Shown: positions 17,176-27,200 of the stretch, piece after piece
Layout of the letters: each line of letters opens with the position of its first letter
Numbering within the stretch: the stretch's first letter is position 1
DNA from: Thermoproteota archaeon
GTDB taxonomy: Archaea > Korarchaeota > Korarchaeia > Korarchaeales > Korarchaeaceae
Length of the DNA stretch: 64,000 bases
NCBI GenBank assembly: GCA_027492205.1
Contig: JAOZFN010000017.1
Span: 105,116-169,115, forward strand
Direction of reading: 5' to 3'
Made by a program: the position numbers and the translations under genes
The notes under the pieces: model-generated
Databases searched by the model: none
What the model saw: only the letters and a program-made list of their open reading frames with translations
What the model was told of the DNA's origin: nothing

Positions 17176-19215
17176 TCAATCCTCCAACAGGGCCGCAAGA
17201 ACTTCCTTCTCGATTGAGGCCTCACGGGTCTTAACTCTACGTAGAACCGTCAGCGTGAGAAGGACGAGGATCGAGCCCACTACAAGTGCTAGGAACCAGG
17301 TGGGAATTACCGACACCCTGATGCTGCTCTCGGCCAGGGTGGTTCCCTCGAAGAGGGCCCTGGCGTATACCGCGTGCTCACCCGTCGGCACCCTGATGCT
17401 GAAGACCCGGCTACCGCCCTCCTCGATGGTGACGTTTTGCCGGAGGGCGGGGGAAGAGTCCACGAAGCACTCCAGCGTAATGTTGAGGGGAAGCGGATAG
17501 GGGTTGTCCACGCTGAGCTCCACCTCCGCGGACCCCAGCTTCACCCCCGCAGGGGCCTCCAGTCTGAGGGGGATGGATGGGCCCACCACGGCTGCCGATA
17601 GGTTGTATTCTGCCGTGAAGGTTCCCGCCGAGCCTAAGACGCGGATCCTCAGGCGGTGGACTCCGGGCTCAAGCGGCAGGGTTATGTTCTGATAGGTGGG
17701 GCCCGGGGGTAGGCTGCAGCCCTCGCTATACACCTCGACCCCGCGGTCGAGCACGGCAACCCTGATGGGGACGTCTACGGGATTCGGGTTCGTGATCGCG
17801 AGGACTATCCTGACCGGCCCCCCTGGTGGGCTAAGGGCCCAAGCCCTGAGCCTCGGCGGCTCCAGCGAAGTAACCTTGGTGGAGGTCGCGTGAACCCCGC
17901 CGGGGGAGCGACACTCGATCTCAAGCAGGTGATCCCCCGGGGGGGCGTCCATCGCGAGGCTCACGTTACTCTCACCCGGGGGGAGCCGGATCTCCCTCTC
18001 CTCCACCGGGACTCCGTCTAGACTGACGGTCAGGGTGACCTCGACGGCAGCAGGGGCCCTATTCTCCAGCGTGAGGTTCAGGCTCAGCCGGCCCCTGGGA
18101 GCCGTCACCTCCACAGGAGCCAAGACGTGGACTGGAGACGCCACGAACGCGGCAACTCCGAAGAGTCCCCCGACGGCCACCGCCCCGAAGTTCGGGCTCC
18201 ACTCCATCACCGTGGCGGAGTCGGGCAACAGCCCGGTGGAGAGGACGATCTCCCCCTCTGGAGACAGGATGAGCAACCACCTGTATGAGAGGACCGCGAG
18301 CCTGTCTCCCTCCTGGCTCCAGCGAACCTCCCGGATCGCCCTACCGTACCTCGGCTTCAACCAGAGCACGGCGCCGGTTGAGTTGAGGGCCGCGACCCAG
18401 TCTCCACCTGCAGCGGCCAGACCCGTCTGAGACCAGTCCACCGAGTGGATTGGCGTCCCAAGCGGGTTTGACCTCCACAGCTCTCTCCCGCCGGAGTCGT
18501 AGCACACCAACACCGAGCTGGCCAGCCCAACGACGAGCCTCGAGGAGTCTGGGGACCACGCTGCCGAGGAGAGTTCGTCGCCATACCTTAGAGCCAGCCC
18601 GGCCCTCGTCGTCCAGGCCTGAGATCCGTCCTCAGACATAACCGTCAGCCTTCCGTTGTCCAGCCCCACGGCCACGAGTCGGCCATCTGGAGACCAGGCG
18701 ATAGAGGAGGCCCCGGCCTCTAAGCTCACCTCGGAGACGAGACTTCCACTACCCGTGATCAGCAGGAGAGAGGACTCCCTCCCCCTGGGAACCAGTCTAG
18801 AGATGGCTACGGCCAGAGTTCGGCAGTCTGGAGACCACTCCAACAGAGCCTCTTCTCCTCCGCCCTTGACCGGTATCTCCACGAGTTCCCGCCCACTCCC
18901 GTCGAGGATGATTACCGAGCTGGCTGTAACCGCTCCCAGCTTGCCGAGTGGACACCAATCCAGGCCGAGCGGCTCGCCAACCTTAACGGACCACACCACT
19001 TCACCGGAGGAAGAGTTCAGGGCCGAGATTCCGTCCTCGGTGACGACGGCTATGAGGGCTCCATCTGGAGACCAGCTGAGGTCTTCAACTGAGCCGATCT
19101 CCTCATTCATCCATATGAGGATGTCCCCCCCGACCGCGATCGGCTGGCTCAATGCCAAGACGGTGTGGGAAAACGTCAGGACAAGCACGGCGAGGGCCGA
19201 GGTCGGCTTCCTCAT
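17176..19215 (-). CDS. Secreted beta-propeller surface protein with Ig-like repeats and C-terminal anchor
   Basis: About 679 residues. A signal peptide (residues 3-24) is followed by a WD40-like beta-propeller (about 30-340) with repeated WSPDG motifs (for example SWSPDGALIAV, AWSPDGRLVAVG, AWSPDSSRLVVG). Four or so Ig-like domains with NLTL/PPG repeats follow, then a membrane helix (about 645-665) and a basic/acidic tail. Many N-x-S/T sites suggest glycosylation. ATG 19215 is chosen because the longer upstream frame lacks signal character and a TATA box (TTTATATTT, 19241-19249) lies about 26-34 bases before it. It is a paralogue of the broken gene at 22193-24249. Confidence 0.85.
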   Translation of the reverse strand: MRKPTSALAVLVLTFSHTVLALSQPIAVGGDILIWMNEEIGSVEDLSWSPDGALIAVVTEDGISALNSSSGEVVWSVKVGEPLGLDWCPLGKLGAVTASSVIILDGSGRELVEIPVKGGGEEALLEWSPDCRTLAVAISRLVPRGRESSLLLITGSGSLVSEVSLEAGASSIAWSPDGRLVAVGLDNGRLTVMSEDGSQAWTTRAGLALRYGDELSSAAWSPDSSRLVVGLASSVLVCYDSGGRELWRSNPLGTPIHSVDWSQTGLAAAGGDWVAALNSTGAVLWLKPRYGRAIREVRWSQEGDRLAVLSYRWLLILSPEGEIVLSTGLLPDSATVMEWSPNFGAVAVGGLFGVAAFVASPVHVLAPVEVTAPRGRLSLNLTLENRAPAAVEVTLTVSLDGVPVEEREIRLPPGESNVSLAMDAPPGDHLLEIECRSPGGVHATSTKVTSLEPPRLRAWALSPPGGPVRIVLAITNPNPVDVPIRVAVLDRGVEVYSEGCSLPPGPTYQNITLPLEPGVHRLRIRVLGSAGTFTAEYNLSAAVVGPSIPLRLEAPAGVKLGSAEVELSVDNPYPLPLNITLECFVDSSPALRQNVTIEEGGSRVFSIRVPTGEHAVYARALFEGTTLAESSIRVSVIPTWFLALVVGSILVLLTLTVLRRVKTREASIEKEVLAALLED

Positions 19216-19240
19216 CCTCCGAATCCCCCAGAGATCTTGA

Positions 19241-19249
19241 AATATAAAA
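19241..19249 (-). promoter_or_regulatory. TATA box of the beta-propeller gene
   Basis: Minus-strand TTTATATTT lies about 26-34 bases before the ATG at 19215, implying a leaderless or nearly leaderless message. Confidence 0.65.
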
Positions 19250-19422
19250 TCCGTTTTCAGAGTAAAAGCTAGAGAAGAGATAGAGATGGGGGAGACGTCG
19301 GGCCTTGGGCAGATTTCCCCAGGAACCGAGCTGACATCCTGGGGGAGGGGGGAGGGTATCACGCTGAGGGGGACCGGCCCTCGGGGGTTTCTCGACCCCC
19401 TCCAGGCGGCACACAAGCCCCC

Positions 19423-19788
19423 TCACTTCTGAGTGAGGCCTGGGGTCTGAAGCGAACCCGCGCCTCTCTCCTCCGGTTCGACGATGACGGCCGTTCCCCA
19501 CGCGTTTATCACGATGGCTCCCTGCAGGAGTTCGGTCGTCTCGAAGTCTATGCCCACGATGGCGTTGGCTCCCATCTCCGCAGCCTTGGAGATCAACCTC
19601 TGCAGGCACTCCGACCTGGCCTTCTCCACCTCCGTGACGTAGGCGCGCACCTCCCCGCCCACGAGGCTCTGGAGGGCCGCGGCGAGCTGGCCTCCAACCC
19701 CCCTCGTCCTGACAGAAGTCGCGTGTACGAGTCCCACCACCCGGGCAACCCTGTGACCCGGTATGTGGGGAGTTGTCACCGCGATCAT
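19423..19788 (-). CDS. YbjQ/UPF0145 family protein
   Basis: A 121-residue protein with the family plan: TTPHIPGHRVARVVGLVHATSV at the N-terminus, a helix with EVEKARSECLQRLISKAAEMGANAI, and the GIDFET strand. These are pentameric cytoplasmic proteins sometimes annotated as heavy-metal binding, with no established role. The gene is divergent from the OsmC-like gene (66-base spacer). Confidence 0.85.
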   Translation of the reverse strand: MIAVTTPHIPGHRVARVVGLVHATSVRTRGVGGQLAAALQSLVGGEVRAYVTEVEKARSECLQRLISKAAEMGANAIVGIDFETTELLQGAIVINAWGTAVIVEPEERGAGSLQTPGLTQK

Positions 19789-19854
19789 GCCGCGCCCCGC
19801 TGAGCGCGCCCCACAGAAATATCTTACCGGCAGATCGACGCCCGGGGACAGGCG

Positions 19855-20262
19855 ATGAGGGCGAGGGTGAGGCTGCTGGGTGAGATGACCTTCGTCGGGG
19901 ACGCCGACGGCCCAGGGATAGTCGTTGACGGAAAGGGGAGGCTCGGCCCGTCCCCCATGCAGCTAGTCCTCATGGGGGTGGCGGGGTGCACCGCCGTCGA
20001 CGTCGCCGAGATCCTCGGGAGGAACGGGCAGGTCTTCGAGAGGCTGGAGGTCGTGGCCGAGGCCGAGAGGGCGCCGGAGCCCCCGAGGGTGTTCACGAAG
20101 GTGAAGATAAGGTACGTGGTGCACGGAGACGTAGACGAGAGGGTCTTGAGGGACGCGATCAAGCTCTCTCAGGCCAGGTACTGCTCTGCCAGCATCATGG
20201 TCAGGAGGTCCGGGGCAGAGGTCACGACCGAGTACGAGGTAGTCAGGGGTCGCGGGGACTGA
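19855..20262 (+). CDS. OsmC-like peroxiredoxin-family protein
   Basis: A 135-residue OsmC/Ohr-fold protein. The two conserved cysteines are in VAGCTAVDV (about C43) and RYCSASI (about C107), with the PSPMQLVLMG helix start typical of YhfA-like members. Such proteins reduce organic hydroperoxides or act as thiol-dependent redox proteins. A TATA-like AATATCT lies about 35 bases upstream of the ATG. The 3' end overlaps the convergent HAD gene by 20 bases. Confidence 0.88.
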   Translation: MRARVRLLGEMTFVGDADGPGIVVDGKGRLGPSPMQLVLMGVAGCTAVDVAEILGRNGQVFERLEVVAEAERAPEPPRVFTKVKIRYVVHGDVDERVLRDAIKLSQARYCSASIMVRRSGAEVTTEYEVVRGRGD

Positions 20263-20917
20263 GGGACCTCAGGAGGGAGGGGAGCTCCCGGATCCCGGGG
20301 ATTACGTGATCCGCCCCCTTCCTCCTCAGCCTCTCTTCCGGCTCCAGCCCGGTCAGCACGCCGATCGACAGGACGCCGGCCAGCTTGGCCGACTCGACGT
20401 CGACCCAGTAGTCCCCCACGAACACGGCCTCCTCCGGCGAGGCGCTGAAGTCCTCCAGGACCTTCTGGATCAGCTCGTGCCGGTGCCACAGCCCGCCGGA
20501 GTTCGGCTCGTGCTGGCCCAGGGTGTAGACCTCGTCCACCAGGTCTGCCAGGCCGAACCGCCCGAGCTCCCCCCAGAGGGCCTCCCTGGTGGTCCGCCTG
20601 CCCGTGGTGACCACGATCCTAATCCCCATCCTCCTGAGCTCCTCGAGGGCCTCCCTTGCACCCTCAATGAGCCTGTCCTCGGGGTGCCTCAGCTCGGCGT
20701 GCCTCATGGCGAACTCCCGCCAGAATTCGGCCTTATCCACTCCCCCTGGGACGTACTCGTCCAGCCTGTCCTCCGCGTACATCCTCACGAACTCCCTCCA
20801 GCCGGGGGGGCTCCCCCCCACCTTCGAGAGAACCTCCGAGAAGGCGACGTGGAACCTCCGGAGGGTGTCCAGCAGCGTCTGGTCGAGGTCCAGTATCGCG
20901 AGCCTGATCCTAGGCAC
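20243..20917 (-). CDS. HAD-superfamily hydrolase
   Basis: A 224-residue haloacid-dehalogenase-fold phosphatase: motif I LDLDQTLLDT (D8, D10 region), motif II VVTTGRRTT, a lysine-containing segment near HRHELIQKVLEDF, and motif IV FVGDYWVDVESAKLAG. The helical cap between motifs I and II suggests a phosphoglycolate-phosphatase-like small-molecule phosphatase. Its start follows the HD-domain gene by seven bases, so the pair is probably co-transcribed. Substrate unknown. Confidence 0.88.
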   Translation of the reverse strand: MPRIRLAILDLDQTLLDTLRRFHVAFSEVLSKVGGSPPGWREFVRMYAEDRLDEYVPGGVDKAEFWREFAMRHAELRHPEDRLIEGAREALEELRRMGIRIVVTTGRRTTREALWGELGRFGLADLVDEVYTLGQHEPNSGGLWHRHELIQKVLEDFSASPEEAVFVGDYWVDVESAKLAGVLSIGVLTGLEPEERLRRKGADHVIPGIRELPSLLRSLSPRDP

Positions 20918-20924
20918 CCTCGAC

Positions 20925-22118
20925 TCACCTCCTGAGTACCCTCTCGACGGCCTCGGCGACTCGCCTGGCGTATTTGGGATTCGTATAAACCCTGACGGTC
21001 TTTATCGCGGTCACGAGGGCCTCCGGAGGGATTACCCCGCCGCGGACCGACTCCAGGGGGACGACGGGGCCGTCCTCCTCCACGACGCCGATGAGCCCGG
21101 CGTGGCTGGCGGACGGGAGGGAGGGAGACCCCACCAGGACCCAGTGGGCGGGCACGCCAGCCTCCTCGGCTATGCCCTCGTGCCCGACCTCGGCGAGCCT
21201 GTCTCCGTCCTCGCCCCCCCTCTCCGCCACGAGCCTGACGGGCCTCCTCGCCTCCAGGTCCGAGAGGATCTCGTCCACCCGCCTCGACTCGGCAGACGCG
21301 GCCCTGAGGGCGCAGACGACGGAGTGGTCGTCGAACCGCGCCCAGCCGGAGAGCTCGACCAGCTCCAGGACTTCTTCACCCGCGGGGAGGCCTACTACGT
21401 CCCTCGCGAGCTCGTAGGTCCGCTGGAGCATAAGCTCGAAGGCGACGACCGTCTTGTGGAGGTATACCGCCCTGAACATGAAGGTCCTGCTCAGGATGAA
21501 GTGCTCCAGCGCGTGGAGGGACCTCCTCGGGATTGCGAGCACCGGTGAGCCGGCCAGCTCGGCCTTTCTCACCACCCTGAGGATCCTCTGGACGTCGGGC
21601 CTGCCGTAGGTGACTCCCGTGTGGAGCGAGTCTCTCAGCAGGTAGTCCAGGCGGTCGGCGTCTAGTGGAGAGGAGATCAGGAGAGACTCCGGTCTCTTGT
21701 GTCCCCACGCGACCTCGGCCACCTCTTCCGGGCTGTACCCGGCCGCCGAGAGGGCGTCGGCCAGCTCGCCGCTCCTGAGCACCTCCCTGCCCAGCCGCTC
21801 GTGGCTCGCCCCCAGGGTGGCCTCGAGGGTGTGGGAGAAGGGCGGGTGGCCGACGTCGTGGAGGAGGGCCGCCAGCCTGGCCAGCTGAGCGTCTGCCTCG
21901 GGTAGGGCGCTCCTGGCCAGGGCCTCGGCCAGGTGCATCGCGCCGAGGCTGTGGGCGAACCTGGTGTGGGTGGCCCCAGGGTAGACCAGGTGTGCGGGGC
22001 CCAGCTGGGATATCCTGCGGAGCCTCTGGAAGGTCGGGGTGTCTACCACCGACACCTCGACCTCGGTCAGGCCGATGTAACCGTGGACGTTGTCGTACAC
22101 GTGTTTGACGAACCTCAT
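20925..22118 (-). CDS. HD-domain phosphohydrolase (dGTPase-like)
   Basis: About 397 residues. The N-terminal HD domain carries RFAHSLGAMHLAE and ALLHDVGHPPFSHTLE (the HD pair), followed by a second metal region LDADRLDYLLRDSLHTG, the pattern of SAMHD1/dGTPase-like archaeal proteins that hydrolyse nucleotides. The C-terminal 130 residues are variable. ATG 22118 (MRFVKHVYDNVHGYI) is chosen because it starts at the conserved N-terminal motif and a TATA-like AATAATTATT lies at 22142-22151. The exact nucleotide substrate cannot be read. Confidence 0.88.
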   Translation of the reverse strand: MRFVKHVYDNVHGYIGLTEVEVSVVDTPTFQRLRRISQLGPAHLVYPGATHTRFAHSLGAMHLAEALARSALPEADAQLARLAALLHDVGHPPFSHTLEATLGASHERLGREVLRSGELADALSAAGYSPEEVAEVAWGHKRPESLLISSPLDADRLDYLLRDSLHTGVTYGRPDVQRILRVVRKAELAGSPVLAIPRRSLHALEHFILSRTFMFRAVYLHKTVVAFELMLQRTYELARDVVGLPAGEEVLELVELSGWARFDDHSVVCALRAASAESRRVDEILSDLEARRPVRLVAERGGEDGDRLAEVGHEGIAEEAGVPAHWVLVGSPSLPSASHAGLIGVVEEDGPVVPLESVRGGVIPPEALVTAIKTVRVYTNPKYARRVAEAVERVLRR

Positions 22119-22192
22119 CGCTCGGGCCCTGGATCTGGCGGAATAATTATTGATTGGTAGGCCCGCGAAAGGGAGTCCCTCTGTTGGGACCG

Positions 22193-24249
22193 TCAGGAGC
22201 GAATCCTTCTGTACAGGGCCGCCGCCAGCGCTAGGGTCAACGCCAGAGGCAGGGCCAGGAACCACTGAGGTAGCACGTTCACCCTCAGCTCCCCCTCGGC
22301 GAGGATGTGCCCTTGGGCGAGCACTCGCGCGTAGACCCAGTGGGTGCCCTGGGAGAGCGTGACCGACGCGGAGGCCTCTCCTCCGGGAGGCACCGACAGG
22401 TTCTCAGAGACCGCGCGATTCCCGTCTATGAACACCTCCAGCGTTAGGTTGAGGGTGAGTTCGTAGGGGTTCTCCACGGTCGCAGAGAGGCTCCAAGATC
22501 CCAACTCGAATCTGCTCGGAGTGGAGATCTTGAGCGGAACGGTCGGGCCGACGACCGCAACGCTAACCCTCTCCTCCGCGAGCTCTATGTCGGCCGGGCC
22601 CACGACCCTCACGGTCAGGTCGTGGGTTCCAGGGCCCAGGTGGATCTCCCACGACTCGTAGAGGACGCCCGGGGACAGGTTCACCTCGATCCACTCTACC
22701 AGCTCGCCATCCTCCTCCAAGACCTCCACCCTGACCGGGATCTCGAGTGGGTTGGGGTTGGTCAGGGCGACCGTGAGATTCACCGGCCCCCCTGGGACTG
22801 AGGACGCCCACGCGGCCAAGCTCAGGTTGGTGATCGACTCAATTACGACCCGCGCGAACGACTCCGAACCCAGGGCCGAGCAGCGGAGCCTCAACTCGTG
22901 CCTGCCCGGCGTTGTGTTCAGGTCAAGTGGTATCTCCACGATCCCGCGCGCCGGCAACTCGTACGCCCCGGTCCAGAACTTCGCCCCGTCAAGCCAGGCG
23001 GTGACGACAGCCTCGGCATCCCTGGGGAGGGGGTTCTTTAGACTCAGCTCGATTGTCCCCCTGCCCTCCGGCAGGATGACTTGTCCAGGAACGCCGACCT
23101 CGATTGGCTCGGTCGCGTAGGCCCTGACCCCAAAGAAGCCAGACACGTAAACTACGTCTCCACCGGGTGCCCAGGCCACGGACAGGGCTCCGTCCGGCAA
23201 GAGGCCCGAGTCGAGAACGATTCGGCCGGAGCTGTCGAGCACCACAAGCCGCCTGTCGAGGAGCGCGGCCAGGAGGTCTCCATTCGGACTCCAGCGAACC
23301 AGGTTGATCGCCCGACCCAGGGCTCCGGTGGACCAGACGACTCCTCCCTTTTCGCCCAGTAGGACCACTTCTCCCCCCGAGGCAGCGACGAGCCCCCCTT
23401 GTCGCCAGTCGAGGGAGGACACGGGGTTTGCCAGTGGGGGGAGGTCCAGGCTGCCCTGCCGGACCGGTTGTAGAAATTGACGGTTAAGGACCGCTCCCTC
23501 TGGGATGAAGAGAGAAACCCGACGGCCAGCAGGGAGCCGTCCGGGCTCCAAGAAACCGACGCCCTCTCAGATCCGATGAACCCGTGCGTCTTTGGCGCTG
23601 TGGCCCACAGCTGAGCGCAGCTCCTGTTGAGGACGACTACTCTCCCGTTCCCCAGCGCGAAGGTCACCAGAGAGCCGCCTGGCGACCAGTCAACCCAGGT
23701 TGCTGGGGTCTCCGTCTCAAACCAGCACAGCAGACCCTCGCTCTTGGAGAGTATCCCGTAGAGCCCCCGTCCTCCTCCTGCCTCTGAGGTCTTGAGGCTG
23801 AAGGCCAGTCCGGCGCACCCTGGATCCCACCGGACTACGCCGCTCCACGCTCTCTGCCTCACCGGCAGGGACCACCACACGGCCCCTGACCGATTGATCA
23901 GGGTGATTTCGTCGACTGAGAGGACCGCCATAAGTCCCCCTCGACACGAGTCCACGGACAGAGAGGGTCCCAAGTCGAGATGCCATATCGTCTCCCCGTT
24001 GGACGCATTCAGAGCCAATAGGCCCTGCTCAGTCGCCACATAGACCTCCTTACCGTCTGGAGAAATGGCTAAGTCATATGCTGGTCCCACGTCGCTCCTT
24101 TCCCACAACATGGGCGCCGCGTGCTGGAATGTCGTGAGGACCGGCGCCGGAGCTACCAGCGCGAGGATGGTCGCAAGCGCTACAGCGCCCCTCACAACCC
24201 TTGCTGGGCGTGAGAGATTATTTTCGTTACTTGTGGCCGCTTCGTTCAC
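22193..24249 (-). CDS. Beta-propeller surface protein, paralogue of 17176-19215, split by a frameshift
   Basis: The 5' part (GTG start at 24249) encodes a signal peptide and propeller repeats (LAISPDGKEV, VSWSPDGSLLAVG). After NRSGRAAWTS the frame breaks in the G6 run at 23436-23441. In the next frame the sequence continues as PPLANPVSSLDW, matching the paralogue's position, then more propeller (VRWSPNGDLLA), Ig-like domains, and a C-terminal membrane helix with RRIRS. Joined, the protein would be about 680 residues with the same architecture as its paralogue. Whether the break is real, a sequencing slip or a slippage switch is open. Confidence 0.75.
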
Positions 24250-24356
24250 CTTCGACCCTAAACTTGTGCGGGTTGAGTCGTCTCATCGACCAATCGTCTA
24301 TACCAGCCGTGCCGAGCCCTATTAACCCGGGAGCGGCTCAAGGAATCGGTGATAGC

Positions 24357-26135
24357 ATGAGGCGGGCCCTCTTGCCCTGCCTTGCCCTGTCCCTTGTAGT
24401 CCTCCTAGTGCTGCCGCTCCAGCTGGTGGAGGCCGCCTCTTCGACCGTCGAGGTGGAGGTTGCGGCCGACGTCTACATAGACGCCTACGACGGGGAGCTC
24501 GACCTCTCGATATCGGACCCAGATCTGAACTTCAAGCACGGCTCCGACCCCATCCTAATCGTGGGAAAGAAGAAGGAGAGCGTCGAGTACGGGAGGACGG
24601 CCTTCACGGACGACTGGCACGAGGGCTGCGGAATCTTCGATGCCGAGTGCGTCGGCCTCACGGGGGCCAACGAGTACAGGATCCTCCTGAGGCCCAGCCT
24701 GGACGGGATCTCCGGGGTAGTGATGTCAGCCAAGATAGTGCTCACCCTCAAGCAGATGGATCCTGATCACGACGTCGCAATTCTAGCGTATCCGCTGGTG
24801 GCCAACTTCAACGAGGCAGAGGCGACGTGGATCTACAGGGACTCGGGCGTGGAGTGGGCCATCGAGGGTGGAGACTACAACTCATCAGGTCTCTTGGAGC
24901 AGGTCGTGGTGGAGGCCGGGTCAGCCCCGGGCACGGTGGTCGAGGTAGATGTGACGGACTACGTCCGCGCGGTGAAGCAGGGACGGTCCCACAACTACGG
25001 GATAATCCTGATCCCCGGGGCGACCCTCGGGTGGGCCGAGTTCTACTCCACCGAGTCCTCGAATCCCAAGGGGAGGCCCAAGCTTGTGGTGGAGACCTCC
25101 TCCCCGGGCGGGGTCGTCGGAACCCCGATGCCCACCACCCCGCCGCCCTTCGGGGGCTGGACGGGGCCGGTGACCCCCCACGTCTGGTACGTGTCGGTCT
25201 CACCCTCGGAGGTCACTGTCCTGCGGGGGAGAAGCGTCACCGTGGACGTCGGCGTGGAGGCGATTGGGGTCAGCCCCACGGTCTCGCTGTCGGCCTCTGG
25301 GATCCCGCCGGGCTGCGCGGTCAGCTTCAGCCAGACGGGTGGGCCCGCTCCCCTCGCGGCCAGCCTGACGGTATCCACCACCGCCTCGACGCCTGAGGGG
25401 GACTACAACGTGACGATCCAAGCGATTTCCAGCTCTGGGGAGACTCGCTCCACGGTGTTGCGCCTCAAGGTGGTCAGCAGGCCCAGTCCAGACTTCAAGG
25501 TCACGGTCAGGCCCCCGGGCGGCGCGGTCGGTCAGGGGGAGGCCGCTGCCTTCAAGGTCGCAGTTGCTCCGATGTACGGGTTCTCCGAACCCGTGACTGT
25601 CTCCCTGCTCAACCTGCCTTCCGGCTGCTCCTACACGGTCTCTGGAGTCGGAGTTCCCCCGTTCGAGGCCTGGGTCAACGTCTCTACCTCTGAGGATACC
25701 CCCGCCGGTGCCCACAACCTGGTGGTCAAGGTCGCCGGCGGCGGCCTCACGAAGTCGGAGAGGTTTGTCCTCGTGGTGATTTCGGCCCCGGAGGGGGGCG
25801 AGACATCCCCGCCTCCAGGCGGTCCCGTGGGAGGTGAAGGGGCCCCTGGCTCCGGTGTCGGCGCGGGAGGAGCCGCCGGCGGTCAGTCTGCGGGCGGGGG
25901 TCCCCGGCAGGGTGGCTCGACCCAGGGGGGAGGTCGTCAAAGGCCGCCCAGGTCCCAGCCGACCGCTGGCCAGAGTCCGGGGGGTGGCGAATCCCAGGGA
26001 GCGGGCAGGGAGACCGGGAGCACCTTGACTCTGCCCCTCCTGGGAGTGACCTTGCCCGCGTGGCTGGTCGCGGTTCTGGCGCTGGGGCTGATCCTCATAG
26101 TCGCTGGGATCGCCCTGCGCGCCAGGGGGTCTTGA
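24357..26135 (+). CDS. Secreted DNRLRE-type surface protein with Ig-like domains, Gly/Ser linker and anchor
   Basis: A 592-residue protein. A signal peptide (2-25) is followed by a DNRLRE-like domain (about 30-245: VAADVYIDAYDGE, YRILLRPSL, EVDVTDYVRAV, YGIILIPG, GRPKLVVET). Two Ig/NPCBM-like beta domains follow (about 270-475), then a 90-residue Gly/Pro/Ser/Gln linker and a membrane helix (about 565-587) ending RARGS. The architecture is that of a cell-surface protein. ATG 24357 places the signal peptide correctly. It is divergent from the broken beta-propeller gene. Confidence 0.8.
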   Translation: MRRALLPCLALSLVVLLVLPLQLVEAASSTVEVEVAADVYIDAYDGELDLSISDPDLNFKHGSDPILIVGKKKESVEYGRTAFTDDWHEGCGIFDAECVGLTGANEYRILLRPSLDGISGVVMSAKIVLTLKQMDPDHDVAILAYPLVANFNEAEATWIYRDSGVEWAIEGGDYNSSGLLEQVVVEAGSAPGTVVEVDVTDYVRAVKQGRSHNYGIILIPGATLGWAEFYSTESSNPKGRPKLVVETSSPGGVVGTPMPTTPPPFGGWTGPVTPHVWYVSVSPSEVTVLRGRSVTVDVGVEAIGVSPTVSLSASGIPPGCAVSFSQTGGPAPLAASLTVSTTASTPEGDYNVTIQAISSSGETRSTVLRLKVVSRPSPDFKVTVRPPGGAVGQGEAAAFKVAVAPMYGFSEPVTVSLLNLPSGCSYTVSGVGVPPFEAWVNVSTSEDTPAGAHNLVVKVAGGGLTKSERFVLVVISAPEGGETSPPPGGPVGGEGAPGSGVGAGGAAGGQSAGGGPRQGGSTQGGGRQRPPRSQPTAGQSPGGGESQGAGRETGSTLTLPLLGVTLPAWLVAVLALGLILIVAGIALRARGS

Positions 26136-26185
26136 GCCCCCCATACACGACTTTTTTCGGTGGTGTTGGATAGTGAGGGGGTTGC

Positions 26186-27163
26186 GTGGCCTCCCCTGTC
26201 CTGAAGCGATCGCCGGGCGCCGGCCTAATTAAATACGGATGGCGCGGGCCCATCGTCCTGTTGAGGCTCCTCAGGCCCTTCGACCCCTGGAAGAGCCCGC
26301 TGTGTACCTGCCCACCGCAGCTCACGCTCAATCCGTACACCGGGTGCGGGCACAAGTGCGTCTACTGCTACATTACCGCGTATGTGAGGGATGCCTTCAA
26401 CCCGAGGCCAAAGAAGGACCTCTTATCACGTCTGATCTCCGACCTGAGGCACCTCCGGCCCGGAACCCTGGTCTCGATGAGCCTCAGCTCGGACCCGTAC
26501 ACGCCACCCGAGGGGGAGCTGGGGCTGACGAGGCGGGCCCTAGATCTCCTACTTAGAGCCGGGGCCAGGGTCCTCGTCGTGACCAAGTCCGGACTGGTGG
26601 CCCGTGACGCAGACCTGCTGGGGCGAGGCCGCGCGGCGGTAATGTTCACCGTCACGACGCTGAGCGAGGACCTGGCATCGAGGCTGGAACCCGGGGCGCC
26701 GCCGCCCAGGGAGAGGCTGAAGGCGATGTCTTTCCTCTCCGCCGCCGGCGTTCCCGTTGGACTCAGGCTGGATCCGATCATACCTGGTGTGAACGACTCC
26801 CTAGAGGAGATCGCGAGGATCCTGGAGGAGGCGAGGAGGGCCGGAGCCTCTCACGTAGTCTCCTCAACTTACAAGGCCAGGCCTGACAGCGTGAGGCGCC
26901 TCACAGAGGCCCTGCCGGAGGTCGCCGAGGCGCTGAAGCTGGCCTACAGGTCGGGGGAGAGGGTCGGCGGCTACCTCTACCTGCCGAAGGCGGTGAGAGT
27001 CAGGCTCATGGAGGCGGTGAGGGAGGCGGCCCTTAGGTCGGGGATGACCTTCGCCACATGCAGGGAGGGGCTGGCCCACATGAACACGCCGGGTGTCTCG
27101 TGCGACGGGTCCCACCTGACCCCGCCCGACCGGGGGGCTCGGCCGACGGAAAAGGGATATTAG
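26186..27163 (+). CDS. Radical SAM protein of the SPL/SplB-like group
   Basis: A 325-residue protein with the [4Fe-4S] motif CGHKCVYCY (CxxxCxYC, about residues 51-59), preceded by LNPYTG. The SAM-binding region contains SMSLSSDPYTPPE, and the barrel continues with VTKSGLVARDADLL and GLRLDPIIPGVND. These are hallmarks of the archaeal family related to spore photoproduct lyase and usually annotated as radical SAM or DNA-repair photolyase. The extra N-terminal cysteine pair (CTC, about 38-40) is upstream of the motif. Reaction unknown. Confidence 0.88.
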   Translation: MASPVLKRSPGAGLIKYGWRGPIVLLRLLRPFDPWKSPLCTCPPQLTLNPYTGCGHKCVYCYITAYVRDAFNPRPKKDLLSRLISDLRHLRPGTLVSMSLSSDPYTPPEGELGLTRRALDLLLRAGARVLVVTKSGLVARDADLLGRGRAAVMFTVTTLSEDLASRLEPGAPPPRERLKAMSFLSAAGVPVGLRLDPIIPGVNDSLEEIARILEEARRAGASHVVSSTYKARPDSVRRLTEALPEVAEALKLAYRSGERVGGYLYLPKAVRVRLMEAVREAALRSGMTFATCREGLAHMNTPGVSCDGSHLTPPDRGARPTEKGY

Positions 27164-27200
27164 GAACGCGCCGGGATCCAACCCCGCTGGGTGCCTGGGG

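Noticed and set aside
25200..26144. 314-codon minus-strand frame opposite the DNRLRE surface protein
   Set aside because: Arg/Gly/Asp-rich noise; the plus-strand protein has signal peptide, domains and anchor.
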